Origin: Nitrosovibrio sp. Nv17
GTDB lineage: Bacteria; Pseudomonadota; Gammaproteobacteria; Burkholderiales; Nitrosomonadaceae
DNA: 45,202 bases
Direction of reading: 5' to 3'
NCBI RefSeq assembly: GCF_900119085.1
Contig: NZ_FPIQ01000024.1
Location: forward strand, 1 to 45,202
Every line of letters starts with the position of its first letter. Positions within the stretch are counted from its first letter, which is position 1. A model generated the notes under the pieces. It searched no databases. It was not told the DNA's origin and worked only from the letters and a program-made list of their open reading frames with translations. Position numbers and translations under genes: made by a program. Shown here in pieces: positions 21,907-30,536 of the stretch.

Positions 21907-23166
21907 ATGCACCTATCCGACCTCAAGAATTTCCACGTCACCGAACTGGTGGAAATGGCCATTGCCAACGAGATAGACGGAGCCAACCGTCTGCGAAAAC
22001 AGGATTTGATTTTCGCACTGCTGAAAAACCAGGCGCGCAAGGGAGAAAGCATCTTCGGCGAAGGTACGCTGGAGGTTCTGCAGGATGGGTTCGGCTTCCT
22101 GCGCTCGCCGGATACATCCTACCTGGCCGGCCCTGACGACATCTACGTCTCTCCCAGCCAGATCCGCCGCTTCAACCTGCACACCGGGGATTCCATAGAA
22201 GGCGAAATACGAACCCCGAAAGATGGCGAGCGCTACTTTGCGCTGGTCAAGGTCGACAAGGTCAACGGCGAGTCCCCGGAAAACTCCAAGCACAAGATCC
22301 TGTTCGAGAACCTCACTCCGCTCTTCCCCACGCAGCGACTCCTGCTCGAACGCGACATCAAGGCCGAGGAGAACGTCACCAGTCGCATCATCGATCTGAT
22401 CGCTCCCATCGGCAAGGGACAGCGCGGCCTGCTTGTGGCCAGCCCGAAGTCGGGCAAGACGGTCATGTTGCAACACATCGCCCACGCGATCGCCGCCAAC
22501 TACCCTGATGTCATCCTGATGGTGCTGCTGATCGACGAGCGGCCGGAAGAAGTGACCGAGATGATACGCTCCGTCCGCGGAGAGGTGGTCTCTTCCACCT
22601 TCGACGAACCCGCCGTACGCCATGTCCAGGTGGCCGACATGGTGATCGAGAAAGCCAAGCGCCTGGTCGAGCACAAGAAAGACGTGGTGATACTGCTGGA
22701 CTCGATCACCCGCCTCGCACGCGCGTACAATACCGTGGTGCCAGCCTCGGGGAAGGTGCTGACCGGCGGCGTCGACGCCAATGCGCTTCAGCGCCCCAAG
22801 CGTTTCTTCGGAGCAGCCCGTAACATCGAGGAAGGAGGTTCCCTGACCATCATCGCCACTGCCTTGGTCGATACCGGCTCGCGCATGGACGATGTCATCT
22901 ACGAGGAATTCAAGGGTACCGGCAATATGGAAATTCACCTTGACCGGCGCATGGCGGAGAAGCGCATCTACCCCGCCATCAACGTCAATCGCTCCGGTAC
23001 CAGAAAGGAAGAGCTTCTCATCAAACCCGATATCCTGCAAAAGATCTGGATACTGCGCAAGCTGCTGTATCCCATGGACGACATGGACGCAATGGAATTC
23101 CTGCTCGACAAGATCAAGGCCACCAAGAACAACGCCGACTTCTTCGATTCGATGCGGCGAGTGTGA
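21907..23166 (+). CDS. rho: Transcription termination factor Rho
   Basis: Rho is a hexameric RNA-dependent ATPase that terminates untranslated transcripts. The 419-residue protein has the N-terminal helical domain (1-45), the cold-shock-like RNA-binding fold with GFGFLR (61-66), the Walker A block ASPKSGKT (178-185), the Walker B strand [16 protein letters not shown], the Q-loop [16 protein letters not shown] and the secondary RNA site. Length and sequence are standard and all motifs are intact. It lies 171 bases downstream of trxA; rho is commonly autoregulated in its leader, but I saw no specific element there. Confidence 0.97.
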   Translation: MHLSDLKNFHVTELVEMAIANEIDGANRLRKQDLIFALLKNQARKGESIFGEGTLEVLQDGFGFLRSPDTSYLAGPDDIYVSPSQIRRFNLHTGDSIEGEIRTPKDGERYFALVKVDKVNGESPENSKHKILFENLTPLFPTQRLLLERDIKAEENVTSRIIDLIAPIGKGQRGLLVASPKSGKTVMLQHIAHAIAANYPDVILMVLLIDERPEEVTEMIRSVRGEVVSSTFDEPAVRHVQVADMVIEKAKRLVEHKKDVVILLDSITRLARAYNTVVPASGKVLTGGVDANALQRPKRFFGAARNIEEGGSLTIIATALVDTGSRMDDVIYEEFKGTGNMEIHLDRRMAEKRIYPAINVNRSGTRKEELLIKPDILQKIWILRKLLYPMDDMDAMEFLLDKIKATKNNADFFDSMRRV

Positions 23167-23454
23167 GCGGCGCGGTCCTTGTCGCCTGGGTCAGGGTTAA
23201 TCGCTCGATTGGATGATCCATCCCTCCGCCGGAACCGCTGCCCGATGAAACACGGCAGGGATGCGCCGGATGGGTCAGCGCCTGCGCCCATGGATTCAGC
23301 CTGAAGCCGGTCACGACGACCGAGATCCCCTCTTCCACCCCCCTTCCGCCTTCCAGCCCCTTGCTGGGACATGTTCCCGCAGGCGTCCGCGTGGCCCCCG
23401 CCCGGGCGTTCCCGGCATTAAAAACCAGAACATTCCCGAAAACAAGGGATCTGA

Positions 23455-23480
23455 AACTTTCATGAAGTAAAAGTGTCAAA
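23455..23480 (+). promoter_or_regulatory. Sigma-E-type promoter upstream of singleton amoC
   Basis: AACTT (23455-23459) and TCAAA (23476-23480) are separated by exactly 16 bases, matching the RpoE consensus (GAACTT, 16 bases, TCNNA; TCAAA is a common form). The six bases at the -35 read AAACTT. It would start a transcript of about 240 bases before the amoC start codon. Known background: the divergent amoC3 singleton of Nitrosomonas europaea belongs to a sigma-E-linked stress response. Confidence 0.6.
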
Positions 23481-23538
23481 TAAGTGTCTGTAAAAAAACA
23501 ATTTATTTTAATCATTCTGAATAGGAGGGCCCATCGCC

Positions 23539-23616
23539 ATGAAAGCTTTAAAAACCGGGACTTGTGAAGGGTTAATATGCCTAATGAAAAAATTTCTCAG
23601 GGTCCCGGAACCATGA
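23539..23616 (+). CDS. Possible 25-residue leader peptide upstream of amoC3
   Basis: An ATG at 23539 is preceded by AGGAGGG ten bases upstream, the best ribosome site in the region, and opens a 25-codon frame ending TGA at 23614-23616. The peptide is MKALKTGTCEGLICLMKKFL followed by RVPEP: basic, with two cysteines and a short hydrophobic stretch. It ends five bases before a hairpin with a U-run, the arrangement expected of a leader peptide controlling an attenuator. Expression and function are unproven; a chance ORF cannot be excluded. Confidence 0.4.
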   Translation: MKALKTGTCEGLICLMKKFLRVPEP

Positions 23617-23620
23617 CGAA

Positions 23621-23654
23621 CCAGTCTAGTCCAAAAACCAGACTGGTAGTTTTT
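23621..23654 (+). terminator. Terminator-like hairpin in the amoC3 leader
   Basis: CCAGTCT (23621-23627) pairs with AGACTGG (23640-23646) around a 12-base loop; TAG and then TTTTT (23650-23654) follow. The stem is short for strong termination, so conditional attenuation is more likely than constant termination. It lies 69 bases upstream of the amoC3 start. Confidence 0.45.
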
Positions 23655-23723
23655 GTCGTTGAAGATGACTCCCCAGGAAGATTCCGGGGAATTCATGATG
23701 ATTCGCATGAATAGGAGCTACTC

Positions 23724-24551
23724 ATGTCTACAACACTAGAGAACAACGCCGCGCGTCAGACGGCCGAGAAGCACGACAGTGCCACCTACGACATGTCGGA
23801 GTGGTACGATTCGAAGTACTATAAGCTGGGCCTGATGCCCATCCTGGCAATGGCGATCTTCTGGGTCTGGTTTCAGCGCACCTACGCCTATTCCCACGGC
23901 ATGGACTCGATGGAACCGGAGTTCGAGCAGATATGGATGGGGCTATGGCGCTTCCAGATGATGCTTTGGCCCACGATGGCGGCCCTGTACTGGGGCTGGC
24001 TGTGGAAGACCCGCAGCACCAAGGAGGAACTGGCCAACCTGACGGTCAAGCAGGAGATCAAGCGGTACTTCTACTACCTCATGTGGCTGGGGGTGTACCT
24101 GTTCGGGGTCTACTGGGGATCGAGCTTCTTCACCGAGCAGGATGCTTCCTGGCATCAGGTGATCATTCGTGACACCAGCTTCACGCCCAGCCATATCCCG
24201 CTCTTCTATGGCTCGTTCCCGATGTACATCATCATGGGTGTATCGATGTACATCTACGCCAGCACACGGCTGCCGATCTTCAACAAGGCAACCTCGTTCC
24301 CCCTGGTGATGGTCATCGCCGGTCCGATCATGAGCCTTCCGAACGTGGGCCTGAACGAATGGGGTCATGCCTTCTGGTTCATGGAGGAACTGTTCAGCGC
24401 ACCGCTGCACTGGGGCTTCGTGGTGCTGGCCTGGGCCGGATTGTTCCAGGGAGGTTTCGCGGTGCAGGTGATCACGCGCTTCTCCAATCTCATGGACGTG
24501 GAGTGGAACAAGCAGAGCAGGGCCATTCTGGACAACGTCATCAAACCCTAG
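23724..24551 (+). CDS. amoC3: Ammonia monooxygenase subunit C, divergent singleton copy
   Basis: A second, complete AmoC of 275 residues, not next to amoA or amoB. It keeps the core [20 protein letters not shown] block with copper ligands Asp140, His144 and His157, and [20 protein letters not shown]. It differs from the operon copy in the first 25 residues, in transmembrane segments 2 and 4, and at His75, which is Gln here (WRFQM versus WRVHM). In Nitrosomonas such singletons can replace operon AmoC under stress and recovery from starvation. AGGAG lies seven bases before the ATG at 23724. It has its own leader and a strong 3' hairpin, so it is monocistronic. Confidence 0.95.
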   Translation: MSTTLENNAARQTAEKHDSATYDMSEWYDSKYYKLGLMPILAMAIFWVWFQRTYAYSHGMDSMEPEFEQIWMGLWRFQMMLWPTMAALYWGWLWKTRSTKEELANLTVKQEIKRYFYYLMWLGVYLFGVYWGSSFFTEQDASWHQVIIRDTSFTPSHIPLFYGSFPMYIIMGVSMYIYASTRLPIFNKATSFPLVMVIAGPIMSLPNVGLNEWGHAFWFMEELFSAPLHWGFVVLAWAGLFQGGFAVQVITRFSNLMDVEWNKQSRAILDNVIKP

Positions 24552-24578
24552 ATCCATAGGCGAAGGACGGCTGTATGG

Positions 24579-24603
24579 GTTTCCCCGGCGATGCCGGGGA
24601 AAC
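24579..24603 (+). terminator. Strong hairpin after singleton amoC
   Basis: GTTTCCCCGGC (24579-24589) pairs perfectly over 11 bp with GCCGGGGAAAC (24593-24603) around a GAT loop, 27 bases past the amoC stop. The following GGCTTTCC is only weakly U-rich. It lies between converging genes and may serve both amoC3 and the ParA gene. Confidence 0.75.
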
Positions 24604-24648
24604 GGCTTTCCGGCTCTCCTGACCTCCTCCTCCCCACTTCATCTCCGG

Positions 24649-25275
24649 TCACTGCCCTATCCACTCCAGGATGGGTTGCCACTGCAGCAGGTCGCGCCCG
24701 GTCTGGTGGCGCGGCAGATCGAAGATTCCCTTCCCGTTGAAGGCGGCGTTGACGTAAACCATCGTGTCGCGCAGGTAGGTGAGGACCGGAAGGTCATATT
24801 GCCCGAGGAATTGCTCCAGCGTTGCGGCAGCACGCGTACGCGGGTCCACGCGCATGCCGATGATGCCGATGAATGCCCTGGACCTACGCAGAGGTTTCTC
24901 TTCCATCAATTGGTCCAGGAAATCGCGTGTCGCCGCCATGTCAAACACGGAGGGCTGCACCGGCACCACGATCTTGTCGGCCCGCTTCAATGCATGGTCC
25001 AGGTGCTTGCCGTGGATGCCGGCCGGCGCATCCAGGACGAGCCAACCGGTATTTTCCGGAATGTCCGGGTAGGCCTCGTGGCGACCCGCATCCAGCGCCG
25101 TGATGGCTGGCAGTTCCGGGGGACGCAACGCCAGCCAGTTCAGGGAGGATTTCTGGCGATCCAGGTCCCACAGGGCGACCCTGTGACTCTGGCCCGCCAG
25201 ATAGGCGGCCAGATTGGTCGCCAGCGTCGTTTTGCCGGATCCCCCCTTCGGGTTTGCCACCAGAATAGTCCGCAT
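24649..25275 (-). CDS. ParA/MinD-family ATPase, orphan
   Basis: The 208-residue protein has the deviant Walker A KGGSGKTT (10-17), the switch-like LWDLDRQKSS (near 36-45) and WLVLDAPAG (Walker B). No ParB or centromere-like repeats are nearby, so it is an orphan. Small orphan ParA proteins position cellular cargo such as chemotaxis clusters, carboxysomes or plasmids. It lies 129 bases downstream of scpB on the same strand; whether it belongs to that operon, and whether it acts with SMC-ScpAB in chromosome organisation, is inference. The start is ATG at 25275. Confidence 0.88.
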   Translation of the reverse strand: MRTILVANPKGGSGKTTLATNLAAYLAGQSHRVALWDLDRQKSSLNWLALRPPELPAITALDAGRHEAYPDIPENTGWLVLDAPAGIHGKHLDHALKRADKIVVPVQPSVFDMAATRDFLDQLMEEKPLRRSRAFIGIIGMRVDPRTRAAATLEQFLGQYDLPVLTYLRDTMVYVNAAFNGKGIFDLPRHQTGRDLLQWQPILEWIGQ

Positions 25276-25404
25276 TCTTTACTCCTCGATCTCGATTCCG
25301 GCAATCATCCGGTCGGTTTCCGGCGCAGCGATTCCTTCCATGCGCCATCGTGTGGCCGTGCCACCGCGTCCGGCAGGCCGCAGGGTAAAGTGTATCTCAA
25401 CTGA

Positions 25405-26022
25405 TCAGGGGGGCGGTAACAGCTCCATGCTCCCCAGGTTCTCTCCCGACTTGAGCAACGTGCCCAGTTCCTCCAGGGGCGGCAGTTCTTGCAGCGCGCG
25501 CAGGTTGAGGTCGTTGAGAAAGGTCGCGGTCGTCGCATAGAGGATCGGTCTGCCTGGAACGTCGCGATGTCCCACGGCGCTGATCCATCCGCGCGATTCC
25601 AGCGCCTTGAGGATCGAGCCCGAAACCGAGACCCCGCGGATCTCCTCGATGTCGCCGCGGGTCACAGGCTGGCGGTAGGCAACGATGGCCAGCGTCTCCA
25701 GCACCGCATGCGAATAGCGTGGAGGCTTCTGAGGATTGAGACGATCCAGGAATATCTGCATCTCGGCTCTCGCCTGGAAACGCCAGCCGCCCGCGACCTT
25801 CACCAGTTCCACGCCTCTTCCCTGCCATTGCTGGCGCAGTTCTTCCAACAGCCGGCGCAACACCTCGGCGCCCAGATCCTCATCGAACAACTTTCTCAGC
25901 TCCGATATCGGCAACGGCTCCTGGCTGGTAAGCAGGGCTGCCTCCAGGATCCGTCCGATCTCGTCGGGGCGGGACACGTCGGCGACGTCAGGCGACGACA
26001 GGGAAGCCGGCAGGTTTGACAT
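25405..26022 (-). CDS. scpB: Segregation and condensation protein B
   Basis: ScpB is a winged-helix dimer that binds the ScpA kleisin in the SMC condensin. The 205 residues include [20 protein letters not shown] (first winged helix), [20 protein letters not shown], the family hallmark, and [22 protein letters not shown]-terminal tail of about 25 residues rich in Leu, Glu and Pro follows. Its start overlaps scpA by 35 bases, indicating translational coupling. Length is normal. Confidence 0.94.
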   Translation of the reverse strand: MSNLPASLSSPDVADVSRPDEIGRILEAALLTSQEPLPISELRKLFDEDLGAEVLRRLLEELRQQWQGRGVELVKVAGGWRFQARAEMQIFLDRLNPQKPPRYSHAVLETLAIVAYRQPVTRGDIEEIRGVSVSGSILKALESRGWISAVGHRDVPGRPILYATTATFLNDLNLRALQELPPLEELGTLLKSGENLGSMELLPPP

Positions 26023-26800
26023 AGATCACTCCAAACGGCTGGGGTTGGGTCACCATGATCTGGTTCTCCCTGACCAGCTCCAGCAGGGCAAGAAAGGTTA
26101 CCACGACTTCCGCCACCCCGGCATCCGGACTGAACAGCTGAGCGAATTCGACAAACGGGTGGCCCTGCAGATGGCGCAGGATGCGGCTCATGTGTGCACG
26201 CACCGACAGCTCCTCGCGCGTGATGCGATGCCGGCGGTTCATCCGGGAGCGGGCCAGCAGAGCCAACCAGGTATTGCGGAGGTCGTCCACGCTGACGTCC
26301 GGCAGACGCCTGACTCCCGTCTGGTCGATCCATACCCTGGCCGGTGAAAAATCCCGGCCGGCCTGGGGAAGTTCGTCCAAGCGCTGGGCCGCAAGCTTCA
26401 TCTGCTCGTAATCGAGCAGGCGACGCACCAGTTCCGCGCGCGGATCGCCTTCCTCGTCCACCCGCTCCGGCGGGCGCGGCAGCAGCATGCGCGACTTGAT
26501 CTCGATCAATACCGCGGCCATCAGCAGATACTCCGCCGCCAGTTCCCATTGATGCCGCCGCATCATGCCGATATACCCCATGTACTGCCGCGTCAGCTCC
26601 GCCATGGGAATGTCGAGCACGTCGAGATTGTGCTTGCGTATCAGGTACAGCAGCAGATCGAGCGGTCCCTGGAAGGCATCGAGGAATACCTCCAGCGCAT
26701 CGGGCGGGATGTACAAGTCCTGAGGCAGATCCTTCAGCGGCTCGCCATGGATTCGGGCGACCGGCTCGGCGGCAGCGACGCCCTGGGCGGGTTCATTCAT
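25988..26800 (-). CDS. scpA: Segregation and condensation protein A (kleisin)
   Basis: ScpA is the kleisin bridging SMC heads in bacterial condensin. The 270-residue protein has the N-terminal SMC-neck-binding motif [20 protein letters not shown] and [15 protein letters not shown], an acidic middle, and a C-terminal winged helix ([20 protein letters not shown]) that contacts the SMC cap. It lies 57 bases downstream of trpS and overlaps scpB. Together with trpS, the M50 protease, yciO and rnm upstream, this order is well conserved in beta- and gammaproteobacteria. Confidence 0.94.
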   Translation of the reverse strand: MNEPAQGVAAAEPVARIHGEPLKDLPQDLYIPPDALEVFLDAFQGPLDLLLYLIRKHNLDVLDIPMAELTRQYMGYIGMMRRHQWELAAEYLLMAAVLIEIKSRMLLPRPPERVDEEGDPRAELVRRLLDYEQMKLAAQRLDELPQAGRDFSPARVWIDQTGVRRLPDVSVDDLRNTWLALLARSRMNRRHRITREELSVRAHMSRILRHLQGHPFVEFAQLFSPDAGVAEVVVTFLALLELVRENQIMVTQPQPFGVIYVKPAGFPVVA

Positions 26801-26857
26801 CCCCGCATGCCATGGTTCGACGTCGCTCTTTCGGGTTGCCCGGGCTTCATGGCACTC

Positions 26858-28060
26858 CTAGAAGTAGCTCAACCCCATCGCCTCGCGAACGTCACGCATC
26901 GTTTCCTGCGCCAGCTTGTCCGCCCGCTCGCAGCCGTCGGCGATGATGTTGCGCACCAGTGTGGGATCCTCCTCGTACATCCGGGCTCGCTCATGCATGG
27001 GCCTTTGTTCCGCCAGAATCGCGTCGATGACGGGCTGCTTGCACTCCAGGCAGCCGATACCGGCGGTGGTGCAGCCCTGCTGCACCCACTCCCTCGTCCC
27101 GGCATCCGAGTATATCAAATGAAACTGCCACAGCGGACAGCGCGCCGGATCGCCCGGATCGGTGCGCCGGATGCGCGCCGGATCCGTCGGCATGGTGCGA
27201 ATCTTCCTGACCACGCTGGCCTCGTCCTCGCGCAGGTTGATGGTATTGTTGTAGGACTTGGACATCTTCTGCCCATCCAGCCCCGGCATCCTCGATGCGG
27301 GCGTGAGCATGGCCTCGGGCTCGGAAAGGATCACCTTGCCACCTCCCTCGAGGTAGCCGAACAGTCGCTCGCGATCACCCATGCTCAGATTCTGCTGCTC
27401 GTCGAGCAGCGACTTCGCCGTGGCCAGGGCCTCCTCGTCGCCATGCTCCTGGTAGCGGTTGCGCAGCTCCCGGTAGACCCTGGACTTGCGCGAACCGAGC
27501 TTTCTGATCGCCAGTTCGGCCTTCTCGCGAAACCCGGCTTCCTTGCCGAAGATATGATTGAAACGGCGCACGATCTCGCGGGTGAATTCGATGTGCGGCG
27601 CCTGATCTTCTCCCACCGGCACGCGATTGGCGCGGTAGATCACGATATCGGCGCTCTGCAGCAGGGGATAGCCGAGGAAACCGTAGGTGTCCAGATCCTT
27701 CTCCGACAGCTTTTCCTGCTGGTCCTTGTAGGTGGGTACCCGTTCCAGCCAGCCCAGCGGGGTGATCATGGAGAGCAGGAGATGCAGTTCGGCATGGGCC
27801 GGCACCCGGGACTGGATGAACAGCGTGGCCTGCGCCGGATCCACTCCCGCGGCAAGCCAGTCTATCACCATTTCCCAGACGTGCTGCTCGATGACCTCCG
27901 GGGTGTCGTAGTGCGTGGTGAGCGCATGCCAGTCGGCGACGAAGAACAGGCATTCGAACTGGTGCTGGAGTTCAACCCAGTTTTTCAGCACGCCGTGATA
28001 ATGCCCCAGGTGCAGGCCACCCGTGGGACGCATTCCCGACAAGACACGATCAGTGAACAT
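26858..28060 (-). CDS. trpS: Tryptophanyl-tRNA synthetase (long form)
   Basis: TrpRS charges tRNA-Trp. The 400-residue class Ic enzyme has SGMRPTGGLHLGHYHGVL with HLGH at 17-20 and GQKMSKSYNN with KMSKS at 265-269. Compared with the roughly 334-residue E. coli enzyme it carries an insertion of about 60 residues between the Rossmann fold and the KMSKS loop (about 183-250). I associate this long form with betaproteobacteria. The motifs are intact. It follows the M50 protease gene by 41 bases. Confidence 0.95.
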   Translation of the reverse strand: MFTDRVLSGMRPTGGLHLGHYHGVLKNWVELQHQFECLFFVADWHALTTHYDTPEVIEQHVWEMVIDWLAAGVDPAQATLFIQSRVPAHAELHLLLSMITPLGWLERVPTYKDQQEKLSEKDLDTYGFLGYPLLQSADIVIYRANRVPVGEDQAPHIEFTREIVRRFNHIFGKEAGFREKAELAIRKLGSRKSRVYRELRNRYQEHGDEEALATAKSLLDEQQNLSMGDRERLFGYLEGGGKVILSEPEAMLTPASRMPGLDGQKMSKSYNNTINLREDEASVVRKIRTMPTDPARIRRTDPGDPARCPLWQFHLIYSDAGTREWVQQGCTTAGIGCLECKQPVIDAILAEQRPMHERARMYEEDPTLVRNIIADGCERADKLAQETMRDVREAMGLSYF

Positions 28061-28101
28061 GTTGCCCGCCCTTCGCCAATCCCGGCAGTCGCTCCGCCGG
28101 A

Positions 28102-28749
28102 CTAGATTCCAAGATCAAAGAACCACACCACCAGATAGATCGCAGCCTCGATGAAAGGACCGATGATGGCGCCCAGCATCCCTGTCACCAGCAGCAGCAG
28201 CAGGATCATGAAACCATAGGGCTCGATCTGCGCGAACCGGTGCGCCATGCGGGGGGGCAGCAGGCTCACCGCGACGCGGCCGCCATCCAGCGGCGGCAGC
28301 GGCAACAGGTTCAGCACCATCAGGATCACGTTGATCCGGATCCCCGCCTCTCCCATCAGGATCATCGGGCGTGCCAGGTCGCTCTCCGGCAACCCCATCC
28401 CCAGCCTGATCACGCACGCCCAGAAGAACGCCATGCAGAGATTCGCCCCTGGACCGGCCAGCGCCACCCAGAGCATGTCCTGCTTGGGATGCCGCAGCGC
28501 CGAGTAATCGACCGGCACCGGCTTGGCCCAACCGAACAGGATGCCTCCCAGCACCAGCGTCAGCAGCGGCAACAGTACCGTTCCCACGGGATCGATGTGC
28601 CGCACCGGGTTCAGGCTGACGCGCCCCTGCACATAGGCGGTGGAATCCCCGAAATGTTTGGCCACGTACCCATGCGCGGCCTCGTGCAGGGTGATGGCAA
28701 GAACGATGGGCAACGCATGGATGGCGATACTCTGGACAATGCTATCCAT
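28102..28749 (-). CDS. Site-2 protease family (M50) membrane metalloprotease
   Basis: A 215-residue intramembrane zinc protease-like protein. It has HEAAH at 22-26 in the first helix (metal ligands His22 and His26, catalytic Glu23) and LNLLPLPPLDGGR near 147-158, whose Asp155 is the third metal ligand. Four to six membrane segments are predicted. It lacks PDZ domains, so it is the short YwhC-like type and not RseP. The ATG at 28747-28749 overlaps the yciO stop by eight bases. The natural substrate is unknown; the gene is conserved beside trpS-scpAB. Confidence 0.9.
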   Translation of the reverse strand: MDSIVQSIAIHALPIVLAITLHEAAHGYVAKHFGDSTAYVQGRVSLNPVRHIDPVGTVLLPLLTLVLGGILFGWAKPVPVDYSALRHPKQDMLWVALAGPGANLCMAFFWACVIRLGMGLPESDLARPMILMGEAGIRINVILMVLNLLPLPPLDGGRVAVSLLPPRMAHRFAQIEPYGFMILLLLLVTGMLGAIIGPFIEAAIYLVVWFFDLGI

Positions 28750-29374
28750 GCACGATACCAAACGGGGCGAGACTGCCCTTGCCCTGGCGCACGAGTACGG
28801 GTTCGTCTCCGGTCAGATCGATCACCGTGCTCATGTCCAGGCTGCAGGCACCCCCATCCAGCACCAGCTCCACGTGATGCTCGAGGCGGTCGCGGATCTC
28901 CTCCGCATCGCTCAGCGGGAGCTCGTCCCCCGGCAGTATCAGCGTCGAGCTCAGCAGGGGCTCATCCAGCTCCGCCAGCAGGGCCTGCACCACCGGATGA
29001 TCCGGTATCCGCAGACCGATGGTGCTGCGCTTCGGATGCTGCAGGCGGCGAGGCACCTCGCGCGTTGCCTGGAGGATGAAGGTATAGCTGCCGGGCGTAC
29101 TGGCCTTGAGCAGCCGGTACTGGCGGTTGTCGACCTTTGCGTAGTGGGAAATCTCGGCCAGGTTGCGGCACATCAGCGTCATGAGATGATGGTCATCCAC
29201 CTGCCGGATGGCACGGATGCGCGCCATCACCGCCTTGTCGCCCAGGTGTCCGCCCAATGCGTAACAGGAATCGGTCGGATAGGCCAGGACACCGCCAGCG
29301 CGCACGATGGCCGCGGCCTGCTTGATCAGGCGTAGTTGAGGCTGGGTCGGATGAATCGAAAAGAACTGGGCCAC
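28742..29374 (-). CDS. yciO: YciO/Sua5/YrdC-family protein
   Basis: The 210-residue protein has the Sua5-YciO-YrdC fold: GGVLAYPTDSCYALG (27-41), RQVDDHHLMTLMC, STPGSYTFILQAT and STIGLRIPDHPVVQALL. Relatives bind ATP, bicarbonate and threonine to make threonylcarbamoyl-AMP for tRNA t6A. YciO itself is a paralogue whose activity in that pathway is weak or debated. Length matches E. coli YciO (about 206) and the gene order rnm-yciO-M50-trpS supports the YciO assignment over TsaC. Confidence 0.9.
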   Translation of the reverse strand: MAQFFSIHPTQPQLRLIKQAAAIVRAGGVLAYPTDSCYALGGHLGDKAVMARIRAIRQVDDHHLMTLMCRNLAEISHYAKVDNRQYRLLKASTPGSYTFILQATREVPRRLQHPKRSTIGLRIPDHPVVQALLAELDEPLLSSTLILPGDELPLSDAEEIRDRLEHHVELVLDGGACSLDMSTVIDLTGDEPVLVRQGKGSLAPFGIVHG

Positions 29375-29427
29375 GCCGGAAATCTACCCTCGCGAACGGT
29401 CCCGGCAGGCGATGGAGCGCGCCGCCC

Positions 29428-30273
29428 TCACGAGGGCACCTGCTTCCAGTCATGCCAGACGGGGACGCAGCCGGCCGGAAGCTGCGGCATCTGCCCCAGA
29501 TCGAAATAGCTCTCGCCCGGTCCGTGGAAATCGGAGCCGCGCGAAGCCAGCAGGCCCATGCGCCGGCTGTGGTCCGCGAACAGCAGCGCCTGCTCGGGCG
29601 TGTGGCTGGCGGTGATGACCTCGATCCCCTCGCCTCCCAGGGTGCGGAACTCCTGCATCAGTTCGTCCAGGGCGGCGGCGGACAACCGGTAGCGGGCCGG
29701 ATGCGCGAGGACGGCCCTGCCCCCGCTGCCGCGGATCCAGCCGACGGCGTCGCTCAGCGGCGCCCACCGATGCGGCACATATCCGGGTTTCCCTTTGACC
29801 AGATACTTCTTGAACACGGACCTGACGTCCCGCGCATGGCCTTCCTGCACCAGGAAACGCGCAAAGTGCGTGCGCCCGATCAGCTGCTTGTTCCCAGCGT
29901 ACGCCGAGGCACCCTCGAAACTGCCATGGATGCCGAACTTGTCCAGCTGTGCGGCAATCCCGCGGGCACGCATCGTCCGTCCGTCCCGTATCGACCGGAG
30001 GCCCTCCGTCAGTTCCCGATGGGTGGGATCGATGCCGAGACCAACGATGTGCAGGGTCTGTCCGCGCCAGTCGACGGAGATTTCCACACCATTGACCAGC
30101 ATGATGCGCCGCACGATGGCAGCCCGGCGCGCCTCCTCCAGTCCGGCGACGTCATCATGGTCGGTCAGCGCCAGTACATCCACGCCCTTCGCCGCGGCAT
30201 GCTCCACCAATAGCGTGGGGGTCAGGAGGCCATCAGAAATCGTCGAGTGACAGTGCAAATCGATATTGGGCAT
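29428..30273 (-). CDS. rnm: PHP-domain RNase AM / 3',5'-nucleotide bisphosphate phosphatase
   Basis: The 281-residue PHP-fold metal hydrolase has DLHCHSTISDG (5-15), LALTDHDD, LVNGVEISVDW, VLAHPARY and SRGSDFHGPGE, the set of His/Asp/Glu metal ligands of the family. E. coli YciV/Rnm trims 5' ends of 5S and 23S rRNA; relatives hydrolyse 3',5'-bisphosphorylated nucleotides. Length (E. coli 293) and the neighbouring yciO support the call. It heads the rnm-to-scpB block and is divergent from cysG across 263 bases. Confidence 0.9.
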   Translation of the reverse strand: MPNIDLHCHSTISDGLLTPTLLVEHAAAKGVDVLALTDHDDVAGLEEARRAAIVRRIMLVNGVEISVDWRGQTLHIVGLGIDPTHRELTEGLRSIRDGRTMRARGIAAQLDKFGIHGSFEGASAYAGNKQLIGRTHFARFLVQEGHARDVRSVFKKYLVKGKPGYVPHRWAPLSDAVGWIRGSGGRAVLAHPARYRLSAAALDELMQEFRTLGGEGIEVITASHTPEQALLFADHSRRMGLLASRGSDFHGPGESYFDLGQMPQLPAGCVPVWHDWKQVPS

Positions 30274-30536
30274 GGAAGATGCTGCTTCGCTTCTCGTCGA
30301 ACGAGTGCTGCATCATAACAAATAAGCAGTCCCATGAAAAACGGGCTGCCGAAAAAACAGGCAGGCAAGCGATTCTGCCCCCGGTGCGTGGAACAGCGCT
30401 GCAATACCGGGCCTCTCCTCATTCCCCGGCATTTTCGGGTAAAGTATGGAAAGGCCGGGGGGACGAAATACTGTCGTTCCGGCCACCCATCCGTAACCGC
30501 ATAGACGTGCGGTCTCTTTCCGCTCGGAAGATATCC

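Larger units (their letters stand above)
23167..23723 (+). promoter_or_regulatory. Control and leader region of the singleton amoC
   Basis: These 557 bases separate rho from the singleton amoC. The first about 240 bases are GC-rich with no recognised gene. From about 23418 the composition turns AT-rich, and the region then holds, in order: a sigma-E-like promoter, a 25-codon ORF with a strong ribosome site, a hairpin followed by five U, a second small hairpin (CCCC/GGGG, 23671-23689), and an AGGAG site seven bases before the amoC start. Confidence 0.6.
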
